A stretch of 56,407 bases of DNA from Gamarada debralockiae (Eukaryota; Ascomycota; Leotiomycetes; Helotiales; Hyphodiscaceae), in the NCBI GenBank assembly GCA_002803225.1, contig NXFV01000836.1, positions 1 through 56,407 of the forward strand, given 5' to 3'. The first letter of the stretch is position 1, and each line of letters begins with the position of its first letter. The translations under genes and the position numbers were made by a program. Positions 20,450 through 31,276 of the stretch are shown one piece after another. The notes under the pieces are model-generated. The model ran no database searches, was not told the origin of the DNA, and worked only from the letters and a program-made list of their open reading frames with translations.

Positions 20450-22084
20450 AAACTTGTGGGGAAGCTCGATTTGTATTTGATACCATGGCTAAGTTGGACT
20501 CATCAACTTGAGGAAGACCAGATCTGATTCTTTTGATAGCTTTGCATTTTATACCTCTCGCATTTCTCGATTTGACGAACATTGGCAATGCCAAGATCGA
20601 TGGATTGCGGAAAAGCCTGCACAACATGTCCTACTGGGAGATACAATGCAGCGCTGTCCATGTTTTCCATCTCATACTCGACCTCTGAGCCTCTTACAAA
20701 TGCTCTCTTTAAACGCCTGAAGCCGTCTATCTTTATTCCCACCATTATGTTTGGCAGTCCTTCGTATCCCAACAACAGACAAAGTCTGACTATTTGTGCA
20801 GGGTTATCTGGGGTGCCGTCATGGCTTCCATGGGATATGTTGAAAATTGGTCGGTCATGGCCGAGGCTGGGCTTTTACCCTGGAGTCAATTACTTCCTCT
20901 CATGCTGGTATAAGTAATCGGAGTTTGGTGTGCGAGCGGTAAGTTTTCCCATTCTGCACCTTACTCACCTTCTAAAGTGATCAGGCAATGTTCTTTTCAG
21001 CTGCTGCAGTCTCGGGGTCTTTCGGAGGTCTCCTCGCAGCTGCGATCGAAAATCTCAATGGTAAACATGGCCGCCCTAGACGGCCTAGATTTTCATCATC
21101 GAAGGCATCATCACCACTGGCTTCGGAGCTCTATCATTCTTCATGACGGATGACTTCCCTGATGCTGCAACTTTCCTTTCGGAACAAAACCGTGCCCGAA
21201 TCATTCGACGCCTCAAAGGTGATCAGCAGTCGAGCGCGGAAAAAGGGGAGTTTAAGATGGCGTACTTTTGGGCTGCGGTTACCGACTGGAAGATGTATCT
21301 GGGAATGTTCAGTAAGTAGTTCTCGGAGCAGTCATTTCTCGTTTCAGCCGGGTGCCTGAAGCATGCTCCCGAAGTCTGCTCCAAGGGATGTCTTTGAATT
21401 TGATTCCAGCGGAACGTCACCTCGGCTCTCATCCTATCCTTTTGGCCAACTGCTGATCGGGAGGTTTTCATAGTCTACATGGGTTCCGCGATGCCTCTCT
21501 ACGGATCCTCTCTCTTTCTCCCCACGATTATCAAGGAGATGGGCTACACCACCACTAAAACCTAGCTTATGTCGGATCTCCCATATGCTTGCGCCGCCGT
21601 CCTCACTATCTCCATCGGATATCTCGTCGATAGAACTAGACAGCGAGGATTATGCAATATTTTCGTGTCCCTCCTCAGCGTGGCAGGTTTCGCAATGCAA
21701 CTAGTCTCTCAAATGCCACATATCAAATATGCACCTTCCTCGCAGCGCTCGGCATGTACCCGTGTATCGCCAACACGATGTCCTGGGTTAGCAACAATAT
21801 CGAGGGTGACTACAAGCGTGGTATTGTCCTGGGTTTTGTTATTGGCTGGGGTAACCTCAATGGAATCGTGAGCAGCAATATCTTAGACTCCGAAGTTCAC
21901 TGTTGGATATGCGACGATCTTGGCGTACATGATTGTTTGCCTCTTTAGTAGCAGTTGTTTGATAACTTTCCTCTTGCGTAGAGAGGATGCAGCGAGATTA
22001 GCGGGCAAGAGAGATCAAGGGATGAGCGAGAAAGAAGCCGAGAAGCTTAGAGACAAGAGACCAGACTTCATGCACACCGTTTAA
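20450..22084 (+). pseudogene. ACS-family MFS transporter (allantoate-permease-like), decayed
   Basis: Pieces in all three frames follow the order of the anion:cation symporter family (Dal5, Tna1 type). They run AFLDLTNIGNAKIDGL, LKPSIFIPTIMFG, VIWGAVMASMGYVENW, GFYPGVNYFLSCWYK, a TAA stop (20915-20917), SEFGVRA, a clean intron (20940-20986), MFFSAAAVSGSFGGLLAAAI, then after a frameshift near 21075 IIEGIITTGFGALSFF and DWKMYLGMF, a TAG after YTTTKT (21563-21565), and the tail REDAARLAGKRDQG to the natural stop at 22084. Helix 4 is partly deleted at about 20850. CAG-to-TAG and TGG-to-TAG type changes fit RIP. Substrate cannot be told. No transport function can remain. Confidence 0.75.
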
Positions 22085-23211
22085 TTCACGATAAAAAAAC
22101 CCAAGTAAGAGTGAGAAGATTATCAGGGAGATTCATTGATGTTGAAGCCAAAAATAGGGGTTCCCACAAACCCGAGATTTCCATCTCGTATTTTCATAGA
22201 TTCTGTCGCACAAAATCTGGAAGGCAGACTGCTCCGCGTTGAATTCATTTGATCGACTCTGGCTTCACGTGCATCCACGATAATTCAGCCCCTCGCTCAG
22301 CTGTTGCTCCAGGCAGCCAAGCCATTCAATCCGAGCAATTTCTGCAGCACCCACGGACGCCCCACAAAGTCTCGCCCTATAATAGTGGGCAAGAAAAGCC
22401 GGATGCGGCTGTGTCTATTTCTGTAGGAATGAGCTTACCCCTCCTCTCAATCTGGAGCCGTGCAAGCGCCACGGTTGCTGCAAGTGACAGAAATGATTGG
22501 TTAAGCGAGCTTTCACTTGAGCGATATGCCGTGCGACGATACGCATCACATGATAAAAGGTCAGCTCTCTGCATGGCTATACCAGTGACCACACGATACG
22601 AGCCCGTCGAGTCCAACAGCCAGCTGGTACTCGATAGCTGTTGTGTAACGTGGCGCCAGCGTCTTTAATGCTTTGATTCCTCCTTTGCAGGGATGAAGCT
22701 GTCTACCCCTCCAAAGCAATAAAGAGACTGCCTACCTGCAGATAGATGCATGGTTCCAGGGTAGTAATTCACTGGTTGGTATGAAGGTCATCTTGTTGGG
22801 ACAAAATATTTTTAGAGAGCCGAGTCGACGTCGTCCTTTTCCTCCTTCATTACACTCTCTGCAACCAACCTCCGGGGAACCCAGAATATGAAATACAATA
22901 CAAACGGACAACACTACAGTCGAAACATATCTCCTTTATCTATTTCTTGGACAATTATCGTCAGAGGAAGGATTAGGTGATAAAAGATGCCCAGGTGAAG
23001 TGGTAAGCAAGCCCTGCCTTGCGTGTATTCCGGATTGTCCTGCCTCGTTTCCTTCACCTTCGAATTCCCCACGACGCGAGCTACGCTCATGAATCCGATC
23101 CAAAAACCCCACGTTAACATCTCGTCGGCTCACTTTCAGAATTGAGAATATCATGAAGCAACCTTCATATTTTGCTTCCTCACCAACCACAACTGCGCCG
23201 CAACATTGATC
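22085..23211. other. spacer and receptor promoter
   Basis: A plus-strand frame at 22249-22668 (139 codons) has no motif and an equally open antisense frame, so I do not call it. 22900-23200 is the leader region of the receptor gene. Confidence 0.35.
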
Positions 23212-24739
23212 ATGGCGCCTCTCTCCGCCGGTCAAATCTGGGATTGCGTCGTTGCTGAGCGCGTTTCCTCCTCCATCTCCATCGTTGGGACTCTGGTGAT
23301 GATAACGGTTTTCTATGTCTTCCCGCGATTCCGCACTCTGTCAAACACGCTTCTCATATACGCATCGTTTGCCAACCTTGGTTCCAATGCTGCCGCTCTC
23401 ATAGGAGGCTCTGGTCTTTCTAGGGTTAACGGCCCTTTGTGCCAGGCCCAAGCCTTCTTGTTGGAATGGTAAGTTCGTCCCCTTGTCGTCACATCGTCTT
23501 TGTCTTACATTGCTTTTAGGCTCATGCAAACTGATCCGATGTGGGGGGCCTGTATGGCATTCAATGTCTACCTGGTTACATTCCGCCGCTGGACAGCTCA
23601 ACAAGTGAGAGGAGTGTTCAAATGGTACTTTCCTGCCTGTTACCTAATTCCCTTGATTCCCGCTGCCGTCTGCTTGGGGTACAAAAACAAGAAGCATGGC
23701 AAAATATACGGCAACGCGGTTGTACGTCTCTTCCCTCTCCTCAATATTCACCCGACTAAAGCCTTTTCAGATTTGGTGTTGGATCGATAATGACTGGGCG
23801 GATGTCCGCATCTATGCTTACTACGGCCCGGTCTGGGTCTACCTCATGATAACATTCACCATATACCTTCGTGTTGGCATCGAGATCTTCCGCAAGCGCT
23901 CTGCTCTCCGTGCCTTTCGCAGTGGCGGCGCAACCCATGCCAGTCTTACTTCGGGCTCCGCTAGCCAAATGTTCAATCGCAATACCCGGGCGAGCGTGGC
24001 AAGCTCCTCCCAACCAGCCTTCACCGGCACGCGAACGACCGATGTTGAAGTCACCTCGACTCAAAACAATCTCGCTGCTCCGACACAAACATACCTCCGA
24101 CCATCGAGCGGCCAGCAAGAAGGAAACTTCGTCGACATCACTGCAAACGAGAAAGAGGAACCCCGCCACAGACTACGTGATATGCCCCGAGACTGGCACA
24201 GCGCTTTCCGCAGACATCTCGATGGCATGGACAGAATAAAGATGGCATACACGAAATGCGCTCTCCTCTTCGCCTGTTCCATCGTCGTAACATGGGTCCC
24301 CTCCTCTGCAAACCGTGTCTACGGCCTCAGCCACGCCTCTAACCCTTCCTTCGCCTTGAACATCACAGCCGCCGCTGTCCTACCCTTGCAAGGGTTCTGG
24401 AACACAACTATCTTCTTCTTGACCAGTTGGGCGACCGTCAAGCTGGAATATCGCGATTGGCGTCGTGTCAAGGCAGTCCAACGAAATCGAGCAAACTCCT
24501 CAACTTCTCAGATCCATATGGCGGAGCGTGGTCATCATGGTCTTAATATTGCGCATTTGGGAAGCAAACGTGAGCTGGAGACGGAAAGTATGAGGGAGGT
24601 GTTGGACGACGATACGGAAGTCACTACTACCGAATACACCCGAAACAAGACGTTAGACAACGACATGGAAATCATCTCCGCCGAATACCCGCGCAGCAAC
24701 TCCGTCAGCGATCGAGCGACCTCCTCTGCTGGACAATGA
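23212..24739 (+). CDS. seven-helix receptor, cAMP-receptor-like class
   Basis: Predicted G-protein-coupled receptor of the plasma membrane. Exons 23212-23468, 23520-23721 and 23771-24739 (475 residues) are joined across introns of 51 and 49 bp. Helix 1 lies at about residues 15-35 (ISIVGTLVMITVFYVF), with helices 2-5 across FRTLSNTLLIYASFANLG, GPLCQAQAFLLEW, MAFNVYLVTFRRW and FPACYLIPLIPA. The hallmark IWCWIDNDWADVRIYAYYGPVW of the fungal cAMP-receptor-like (GprH/Crl1) group follows. Next come a long Ser/Thr-rich third cytoplasmic loop (about 125 residues), helices 6-7 with ALLFACSIVVTWVPSSANR, and a Ser/Thr- and acid-rich tail. The ligand is unknown. Family members couple to cAMP signalling and nutrient sensing. 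ATG 23212 is the first in frame. Confidence 0.9.
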
Positions 24740-26748
24740 ATCTTTGCTTCACCTTCCTTCGCGGCGGTGGGAGGACGCCTTTAATATACCTGAACTGGCT
24801 TCCTGGATGAAATCAATCGCCGCCAGACACTAAGTGCTCAGCGTTGTTAGCTGGAGCGAATGCCAAGGGAGGAGGAGAGAGATGGACTTTTCTGTCGCAA
24901 ACAGATCAAAGGTAAGTCATAACACGTTTATTAGATTATCACTACTAAACGTTCAAAGCAAACTGCAAGCAAAACTTCAACTTAGTGTCGAGGTCACTAT
25001 TGGCTGTTACCCGCACGAGAACAGCCGCCAAAATATATCACCAAGGCCATGGATACATCGAAAAAGAAGATACTGCTTACTGAAACGGGCTATACTTTGC
25101 CGCAGAGCGCACTATCAAAGTTGCTGGGCTAGATAATGGAGCTGATCAGTAGCGTAAAAGGAGGAGAGGCAACTAAAGACTCTATCAAGGCAGGGAATTC
25201 TGGCGAAATTTATGATTACAATGATAACAAGATTTTGAGAGGAGATTGAATAGCATAGAGTACATGATATTAGGAGAGTAGAAGAATACAAGGAAGGTAC
25301 TCAGTATCCTTGCCGTCCTTGATAGCTCGCCACGCTGCCCCTGCAGCTCACATCGAGCATTATGCTGTCGTTATGCTACTAACTGCTTTCTGTGACTCTA
25401 CAAAGAACTCCTCGAGACTCCACCTCCCCGCTGATATCGATGGGGAAAAATATTGGTCTAAGCCAGTCTCAAATTAATTATAGAATTCCAACGCTCCTTT
25501 AACTTAAGTAACCTCCTTTCCTATCTATTTATTAATCCTTCTTTTCGAGGTCACCTCCGTACTACTTATATTGGGATTCTTCTTCTTCACGTTTGGGGGG
25601 AGCCTTTGCTATGGGGCCCATCGGATCGGACCACCAATGGCCCACCCGGAGCTCGCGCCGGCGGGAAAGTACGAGTAAAAACTCTTTCACCTCGTTTCAG
25701 GGCATATTTATTATTACAGTGATTAAATTATTTTAACTGCTAGGAAGCGCTCGAATTTGTTTGTTGAGACGAAAGTGTGGTCAGCGAGGGGCGAAAAACA
25801 CAACACTGGACACATTAACTAACCCTCAGAGGAAATTGTTACTCAGAAACTCCTGATCTTTTCTCGCCTCTGTCCTCCTCCTCTGTTACATTACCACTAT
25901 CGGGGCCTACACCCCGATATCCAAGACACTCTAGCTTGGCGGGCTTGAATACGTTGATGTAGAGATAATGGTAGTGGACTAAACATATACATTAATTTAC
26001 GAACGCGACACCGCCCATGCAACTCGAATATCAAACGCGAGCCTAGTACAAGTATATTTCTCGTCAGGAGTAGTAAATAGCAGGGAGCTTAACAGAGCTG
26101 CATTCTTGAAAGAGCTACATTCTTGGCGGCAGCTTATAACTATAGGAGTCAGTAGTATTTCGGTAGAAATTAGTAAATGTAGTGTTCTTTAAAAGCCGAA
26201 TATTACTTCGGTAGTTTCCGTGAATCTACCATTTTGGATGTGTCACGCCAAGGCCATTCCCGAATACTTGCATGCAATGTCTCATGACTCTGCCTCATGA
26301 CGACTCCTCCTACTTTCAGCTTCCAGCTTCTATCTCCGTGCTCTTTCGCCCACCACTATCGCAACTTGTGCGTCTGCTCCATTACCAAGTGCCAAGGACG
26401 TGTGACACAAGCACAATGCGATAGCCATAGACCGACCAGGGTTTATACCAATAGTTTTACTGCTCTCCTGCCTCGTCTTAAACATCAGCCTATACTTTAG
26501 GATCTGTTTATTACCCTTGCTCTGGAAATACGGGTTGGCTGCAGGAATCCTTAAAATGAAGTCTGCCTGTCTGTCAGCCGCTCCGCTCGTAAAGCATCAC
26601 TGATGACTTATAAAGTAGGTGATTTCCAAGTTATGACAGCTGGTTTGAAATTATTTTTGGGCCTGCCAAAATTATATTTTCATCCGTATCTTTTCCAGAC
26701 CAGCCCTCATTCTTTATATCGCCGAAGCCCTTACACACTCCATTCAAA
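24740..26748. other. long AT-rich spacer
   Basis: Two kilobases without a recognisable gene. Only short frames occur (for example 24834-25136 and 26297-26500). An imperfect short direct repeat AGAGCTGCATTCTTG / AGAGCTACATTCTTG lies at about 26095-26126. A GC-rich island at 25600-25675 stands out from its AT-rich surroundings. Decayed transposon sequence is plausible but unproven. Confidence 0.35.
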
Positions 26749-27381
26749 ATGAAACAATCTCTTACCTTTGCGGTAACTTTCACGCTCTGGCTAATGAGCT
26801 TAGTGTCTTGCCAAATCTCAAATGGCACTACCACTACCTCTATTGTTTCCGCCGCCTCAGAAACACCGGAGGCTCTTGGAGCCTGCCAGTGCCCAGCCAG
26901 CTTCCTACTAGTCTGTGAGCTCGCATCCGTATTTCAGGGTTGCCATGGCGACCCATGTAATGAAAACCCCATCCCGGAAGTTATCACCGGCGTATGTCCC
27001 TGCCCAAAAAACTACCAAAAAGCTTGTATCCCTGCCCCGCCACCTGGCTGTCCCTGGAGCTGCGATACACCCTTAAACCCCTTTACACCAGACAGTACCT
27101 GTGATATTACCGCCAACTGCGATACTCCAGACCCCACAGCTCCGGGAGCAGAAATTCCGGCTTCCTACTGCGGCTGTCGCGCTGGTTTCAAGGCTGATGG
27201 CGTAGCAGATCAGGATACGACGAAACAATGGAGACTGCCGGCTCCAGAGGGTGATTTTAGAGTCTGGGTTGCTGAAGGAGTCAGTTGTAATACTTTGTGC
27301 AATTATCCTTGGGGACCGGATGGGTGCTCTGAAGTTACATTACTGTCTGCTGAATGTTTGGTGTTTCGTTTTCAGGAATGA
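26749..27381 (+). CDS. secreted cysteine-rich protein, EGF-like type
   Basis: An intronless 210-residue secreted protein. Signal peptide at residues 1-21 (hydrophobic TFAVTFTLWLMSLVS). The mature part has 18 cysteines. Two similar modules follow each other: ACQCPASFLLVC...GC...PC and VCPCPKNYQKAC...GC..SC. A spacer with two further cysteines leads to the C-terminal block YCGCRAGFKA ... QWRLPAPEGDFRVWVAEGVSCNTLC, a pattern I recognise from fungal EGF-like secreted proteins. NGTTTTS after the signal peptide offers N- and O-glycosylation sites. Function is unknown; adhesion or effector-like roles are only guesses. Start is fixed by the signal peptide. Confidence 0.75.
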   Translation: MKQSLTFAVTFTLWLMSLVSCQISNGTTTTSIVSAASETPEALGACQCPASFLLVCELASVFQGCHGDPCNENPIPEVITGVCPCPKNYQKACIPAPPPGCPWSCDTPLNPFTPDSTCDITANCDTPDPTAPGAEIPASYCGCRAGFKADGVADQDTTKQWRLPAPEGDFRVWVAEGVSCNTLCNYPWGPDGCSEVTLLSAECLVFRFQE

Positions 27382-28820
27382 AGTCGGCTAGGATCCTCCT
27401 GTTTTAGAAAACATGCGGAAGTGAGGTTTCTATGTCGGTTATTAGTGAAGAAATTGTGGAGTTTTTTATTGGATAGGTAACTAATAAATTCTTAAACAAT
27501 CCCAAAAATTAAAGTGCTGTTGAATATTAGAAGAGGGTGGCACAGAAATGACAGGGGTATGCCAATAAGGGAATATACTTTTGTGTTTGACAATGGTCAA
27601 GATGTTATTCAATAGAATCTGTGGCTATCTCTCTTAATAAACTCTACTTGTTTGTAGAGAGAGGTTGTCCCGATCGTATTGGTAAGGTCCACAGGCCGAG
27701 TCGCATGTGTTCACTAATTCTGTGTCGTTAAGACTGAGTGGGCCGTTCGCATTGTTGCATGACGTTGGTATTGGTTGGAACTGCCTAAATATGGCATATC
27801 CTGTGTTCCCCCTCTTTTTGTAGCATAAGAGAGCACTTCCCCTCCTTCTACTTTCAGCTCCTTAGATATCAAAGCTAGTTCTAAAAATGCCACTATATTT
27901 CGCCCAAACAACTCAACCGATAGTTGGTTTGGAATGGCGGGTTACCCAACAGCAAAAGACATGATGCATACCCAGACTATCGCAATGGTGAATTAGATAA
28001 TCTGGTTGACGAATCGGCATATTGGTGAAATCGATGCAACAGATTACCTCAAGACCGCATCTCCATCCTCATTATTATCCCGTCTTTCATCCTTCATATT
28101 CATCTGTCAAGAACTGGAGCTACAGTAGCTCCCAATATTTGACGTTCTTCCAAATTCCGCCGCCCTACCCATCCCAATCGCAAATACCCGCAACTGTCCT
28201 TAAATCTTGAGAGCAACGGCAGATCTGAACAACTCTTGCGTAGTCGTTGATATCTAAAGGAGAAATGGTCAGTCCTCGAGAAGTAGCCGTATCTATTCCG
28301 AACTTGGGTTAGTAAATGCTGGCAAATGAGGCTGTGGAAAGTTGCGGGGTTTTCATACCGAACTTCACTCCACAGCGACTGGTCACCTTGGAGTTGTGCT
28401 ATCTCTGTATATCTATTCTATATTATTCAATTGCCTGTAGACGAAACTTTAGCCTCGTGTGGCTTGTGATTGGTCCCCTTGTATTCGGGTCCTACTCTGG
28501 AAACCTCTTCCTTTGCCTTCAGGCCCAATTTTGGGGAACCCTACCTCCCGGGGGCCTCCGCGATGATGGATAATTTCACTGCGAGCCACTGTGAAGTGCA
28601 TTACAGTGTGGAGGGATTCCAAACCCAACATTTCGTCCATTTTGAACCAGGTCATTTAATGTCTGTTAAACCAGAATGACTCGGGACATACGGTTACAGT
28701 TACCTCATTATAAGGTCACCATTTCAAACACGAGACTCCAAAAGAACTCCATCATCCTTGTACTCACTTCTGCCTCCGGAACTTATCTTCTCGCCTCTTT
28801 CATAATCCTTATATCGAGCG
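27382..28820. other. spacer without recognisable gene
   Basis: About 1.4 kb. Frames at 28316-28679 overlap on both strands and show no motif. It separates the Cys-rich gene from the decayed sugar permease. Confidence 0.35.
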
Positions 28821-29450
28821 ATGGTGTTTGACCATACCAAAGGTGTCGGCATGACCTGGCAGGTATCGGCATGACCTGGCCGGTGTCTTTGCCAAAGGGC
28901 AATGTCTCATACAAGAAAGTGTGTCTCGTTCGACTTAACTTCTCTATCATCTTTCTCGTAGCACTCGCTTCAGCAAACGGCTACGATGGATCAATAATGA
29001 ACGATCTATAAGCTCTCCTCCATTGGGAAGGCTTCATGAATCATCCCACCGGTTCTTGGTTGGGTTTCATCAATGCAGTTCAATCACTTGGCGCGCTTGT
29101 TCTATTCCCAGTAGTGGCTTGGTGCAACAACGCGACCGGTAGGAAGAAGTCTATTGCAATAGGTTATTTCTGGCTGTTTCTGGAGTAAGCCTTCAGATAA
29201 AAGTAACAAATCATGTCATGTTTAATTTTGGTCGCCTTTTTCTAGGTGGTGCAGCAGCATTCTATTCTGCATCAGCACCATTGCTCATCATCGAGACTGC
29301 TTATCCGACCCACCGCGGTATTCTGACTTCATTGTACAATACTGACTGGTATGTTGGTAAGTATACAGAATCTAGAATTGAAGAGGTAAGTAAAGGATAT
29401 TGATAAGTTATCTACGTAGGTATACTCATTTTGGCTTATAATACTGAGAA
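28821..29450 (+). pseudogene. MFS sugar permease (lactose-permease-like), N-terminal half, decayed
   Basis: The reading gives LNFSIIFLVALASANGYDGS, a TAA (29009-29011) where the family has Gln (DLQALLHW), GSWLGFINAVQSLGALVLFP, NNATGRKKSIAIGY, a one-base shift near 29186, FGRLFLGGAAAFYSASAPLL, the signature ETAYPTHRGILTSLYNTDWYVG, and loss of sense after an intron near 29357-29419. This is helices 1-5 of a fungal hexose/lactose-permease family member; the C-terminal half is missing. A 20-bp tandem duplication at 28841-28880 shifts the frame near the start. It runs tail-to-tail into the SET gene, whose last exon begins at 29494. Confidence 0.75.
28841..28880 (+). repeat. 20-bp tandem duplication inside the permease relic
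   Basis: AGGTGTCGGCATGACCTGGC and AGGTATCGGCATGACCTGGC stand side by side and differ at one base. The second copy adds 20 bases, which is not a multiple of three, and so puts the start of the relic out of frame with the rest. Confidence 0.85.
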
Positions 29451-29493
29451 GCCTTGACCAAAATCGGTCGCTTGGACACAACCGAGCTTTTTC

Positions 29494-31276
29494 CTAAACC
29501 GTTGTAGTATTCAAAGGAAATCCAACATGGCCTTCAAACTTATCCCAGTTGAGAGAAAATAATCCCTTCAAATCGGCATCTTTGAGAAGCTTACAGTCTG
29601 CTTTGTGGCCTTTCTCATTCCAGCCAGCATTCTGGCAGGCCTTATTGTAATAAGGTTAGCTTCCCAATCGAACAGGATGGGGCTCGGATGACTGTCTTAC
29701 TCCGTTGCAGTACCAGAAAAGCGAGCACCTGGCACACTTCTTCAAGGAGGCCGCCTGCCTATCGCACCCGTGACATGTTCTTGTGCCATTCATTTCCATC
29801 GAGAATTTTTGGACCCGGTCGCTCAACGCAAGCAACTCACTTAGTGACAGTGGAAATATCTGTAGGCACACATTGTGTCAAAAACGGAGACTAAGTTTGT
29901 TGTGTGGATAACAATTGTAATAGTACCTTTATATTCGTGGGATCCTCAAGACGGATTCCTGGTTCAGAAAACATGAATGCGTGACGCTGTGCATAGAGAA
30001 TTGCAACGGTGTACCCTTTTTGAACCTGTGAAGGTGCTAATTCACTGCCGCGCCCATCTGTATAGAAGAATAGCGGAACCGTCGTGCCATCAACGTCTTT
30101 GATGTCCATCTGTAGACGAAGTAATGTGGCGAAGTCGACAATCTCAGCCAAGAATAACCAATGCCGCCGCGGTCGATAAGTAAACCCGTCGCTGCTTGTA
30201 TAGAACTCAGGACTAATGTCATTCTCGTCTGGTAAGTCGGTGAAACCCGGGAACGTCGCCTGGTTGCGAAAGTCTGCCGGCTTTCCGGGTCGGTTTGGCT
30301 TCTCCCTCCTCCACAGCCAGTCTTCAAACTCTTTTGAGTCAAGTCCCTGAGGAATGTTATCCACAGCAGTCTCCCACTTCATCGACATCCCGTATAACTC
30401 GTGCTTCGAGGGGTCCTGGGACAGAGCTTTGTTGTGAAGTACCTTAGAGCTATCATCGCCTCCGAGGATAATCCACCCAAGCACCGCTCGCTCAGCAAAA
30501 ATTCGTGCCCTGGCCAGGTCTCCATTGGCAATAGCAATTTGTGCCGCGTCGAAGAATGCCCTTGGCAAACCGGCGTCATCCGGCCCTTGTTCATTGTAAA
30601 GACGGATCTGTTGATCAACGTATCGGAGTATTCGTAGTGGGGCTAACAAGATCCCCATCGCGCCATCTCTGCCGATGAGACCATCCAGCTTGAAGATCTC
30701 ATCCAGCCTTCTATCGCTTTCTTGGCTCTGATCTGGTGGCAAGGAGCAAAGACGACACGAGCAGGTAAATGCGAATTTTCTCCGAAGAGCCTCTTGGCGG
30801 GCTTCGCGGTTGTTGACGACACGAAGGTAGAAAATTGTGATCTCCTCGCCCTTCTCGATATCTCGCAATGCATGGATAGTGTGCCGTTTGATGTTCTCGT
30901 TCCAGCTTTTCTGGGCGTTGTTATCGCAGGCATGATTGATACGACATGCATTGAGGAAAATACCCACTTCCCCCTCTTCGTCCCCAATGGGAAGGGCGTT
31001 CGTTCGAATGATTCCAAGGTAACGCGAGGCAGCATCGTCGGCGTGAATGTTATGCATGGAGAGGAAGGCTCGTCGTTGGTTCGGAGTGAGCGCATCGACT
31101 TGCCTGCGTATGGATGCTCGTAGGGTGCTGTCAAGTGAAACTTCGGGCACTCTGATGATGGGCTCTTCGGAGAGAATGCGCGTACCCTTAGGGATCTTTC
31201 GTGTGGCGACGAGTCCTTTGCCTTTCCCAGGGACCTCCTGAAGAGCGTACATTAGGCCACCTGCCGAGCTCGACAT
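29494..31276 (-). CDS. SET-domain protein with C-terminal MYND zinc finger
   Basis: Predicted protein-lysine methyltransferase of the SMYD-related fungal group. Minus-strand exons 31276-29927, 29859-29701 and 29640-29494 (introns 67 and 60 bp) give 551 residues. N-terminal SET pieces are GKGKGLVATRKIPKG (S-adenosylmethionine site), RINHACDNN at about residue 113 (the usual NHxCxPN, with Asn in place of Pro), GEEITIFYL and a post-SET CSCRLC. A helical TPR-like middle follows. The last two exons complete a MYND finger, CHGC...CARC...YCNGAC...HKADC, with all eight ligands. Start: ATG 31276, because the frame upstream opens only with GTG. Most SMYD enzymes carry MYND inside the SET domain, so the C-terminal placement is notable. 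Substrate unknown. Confidence 0.9.

Noticed and set aside
22249..22668. 139-codon plus-strand frame
   Set aside because: An equally open antisense frame covers most of it and no protein family is recognised.
25860..26200. Possible LTR-like segment with TGTTACA and short direct repeats
   Set aside because: No second copy, primer-binding site or retrotransposon protein is visible.
30643..31134. 163-codon minus-strand frame and plus-strand frames within the SET gene
   Set aside because: Overlaps the conserved SET coding sequence in other frames; no independent features.
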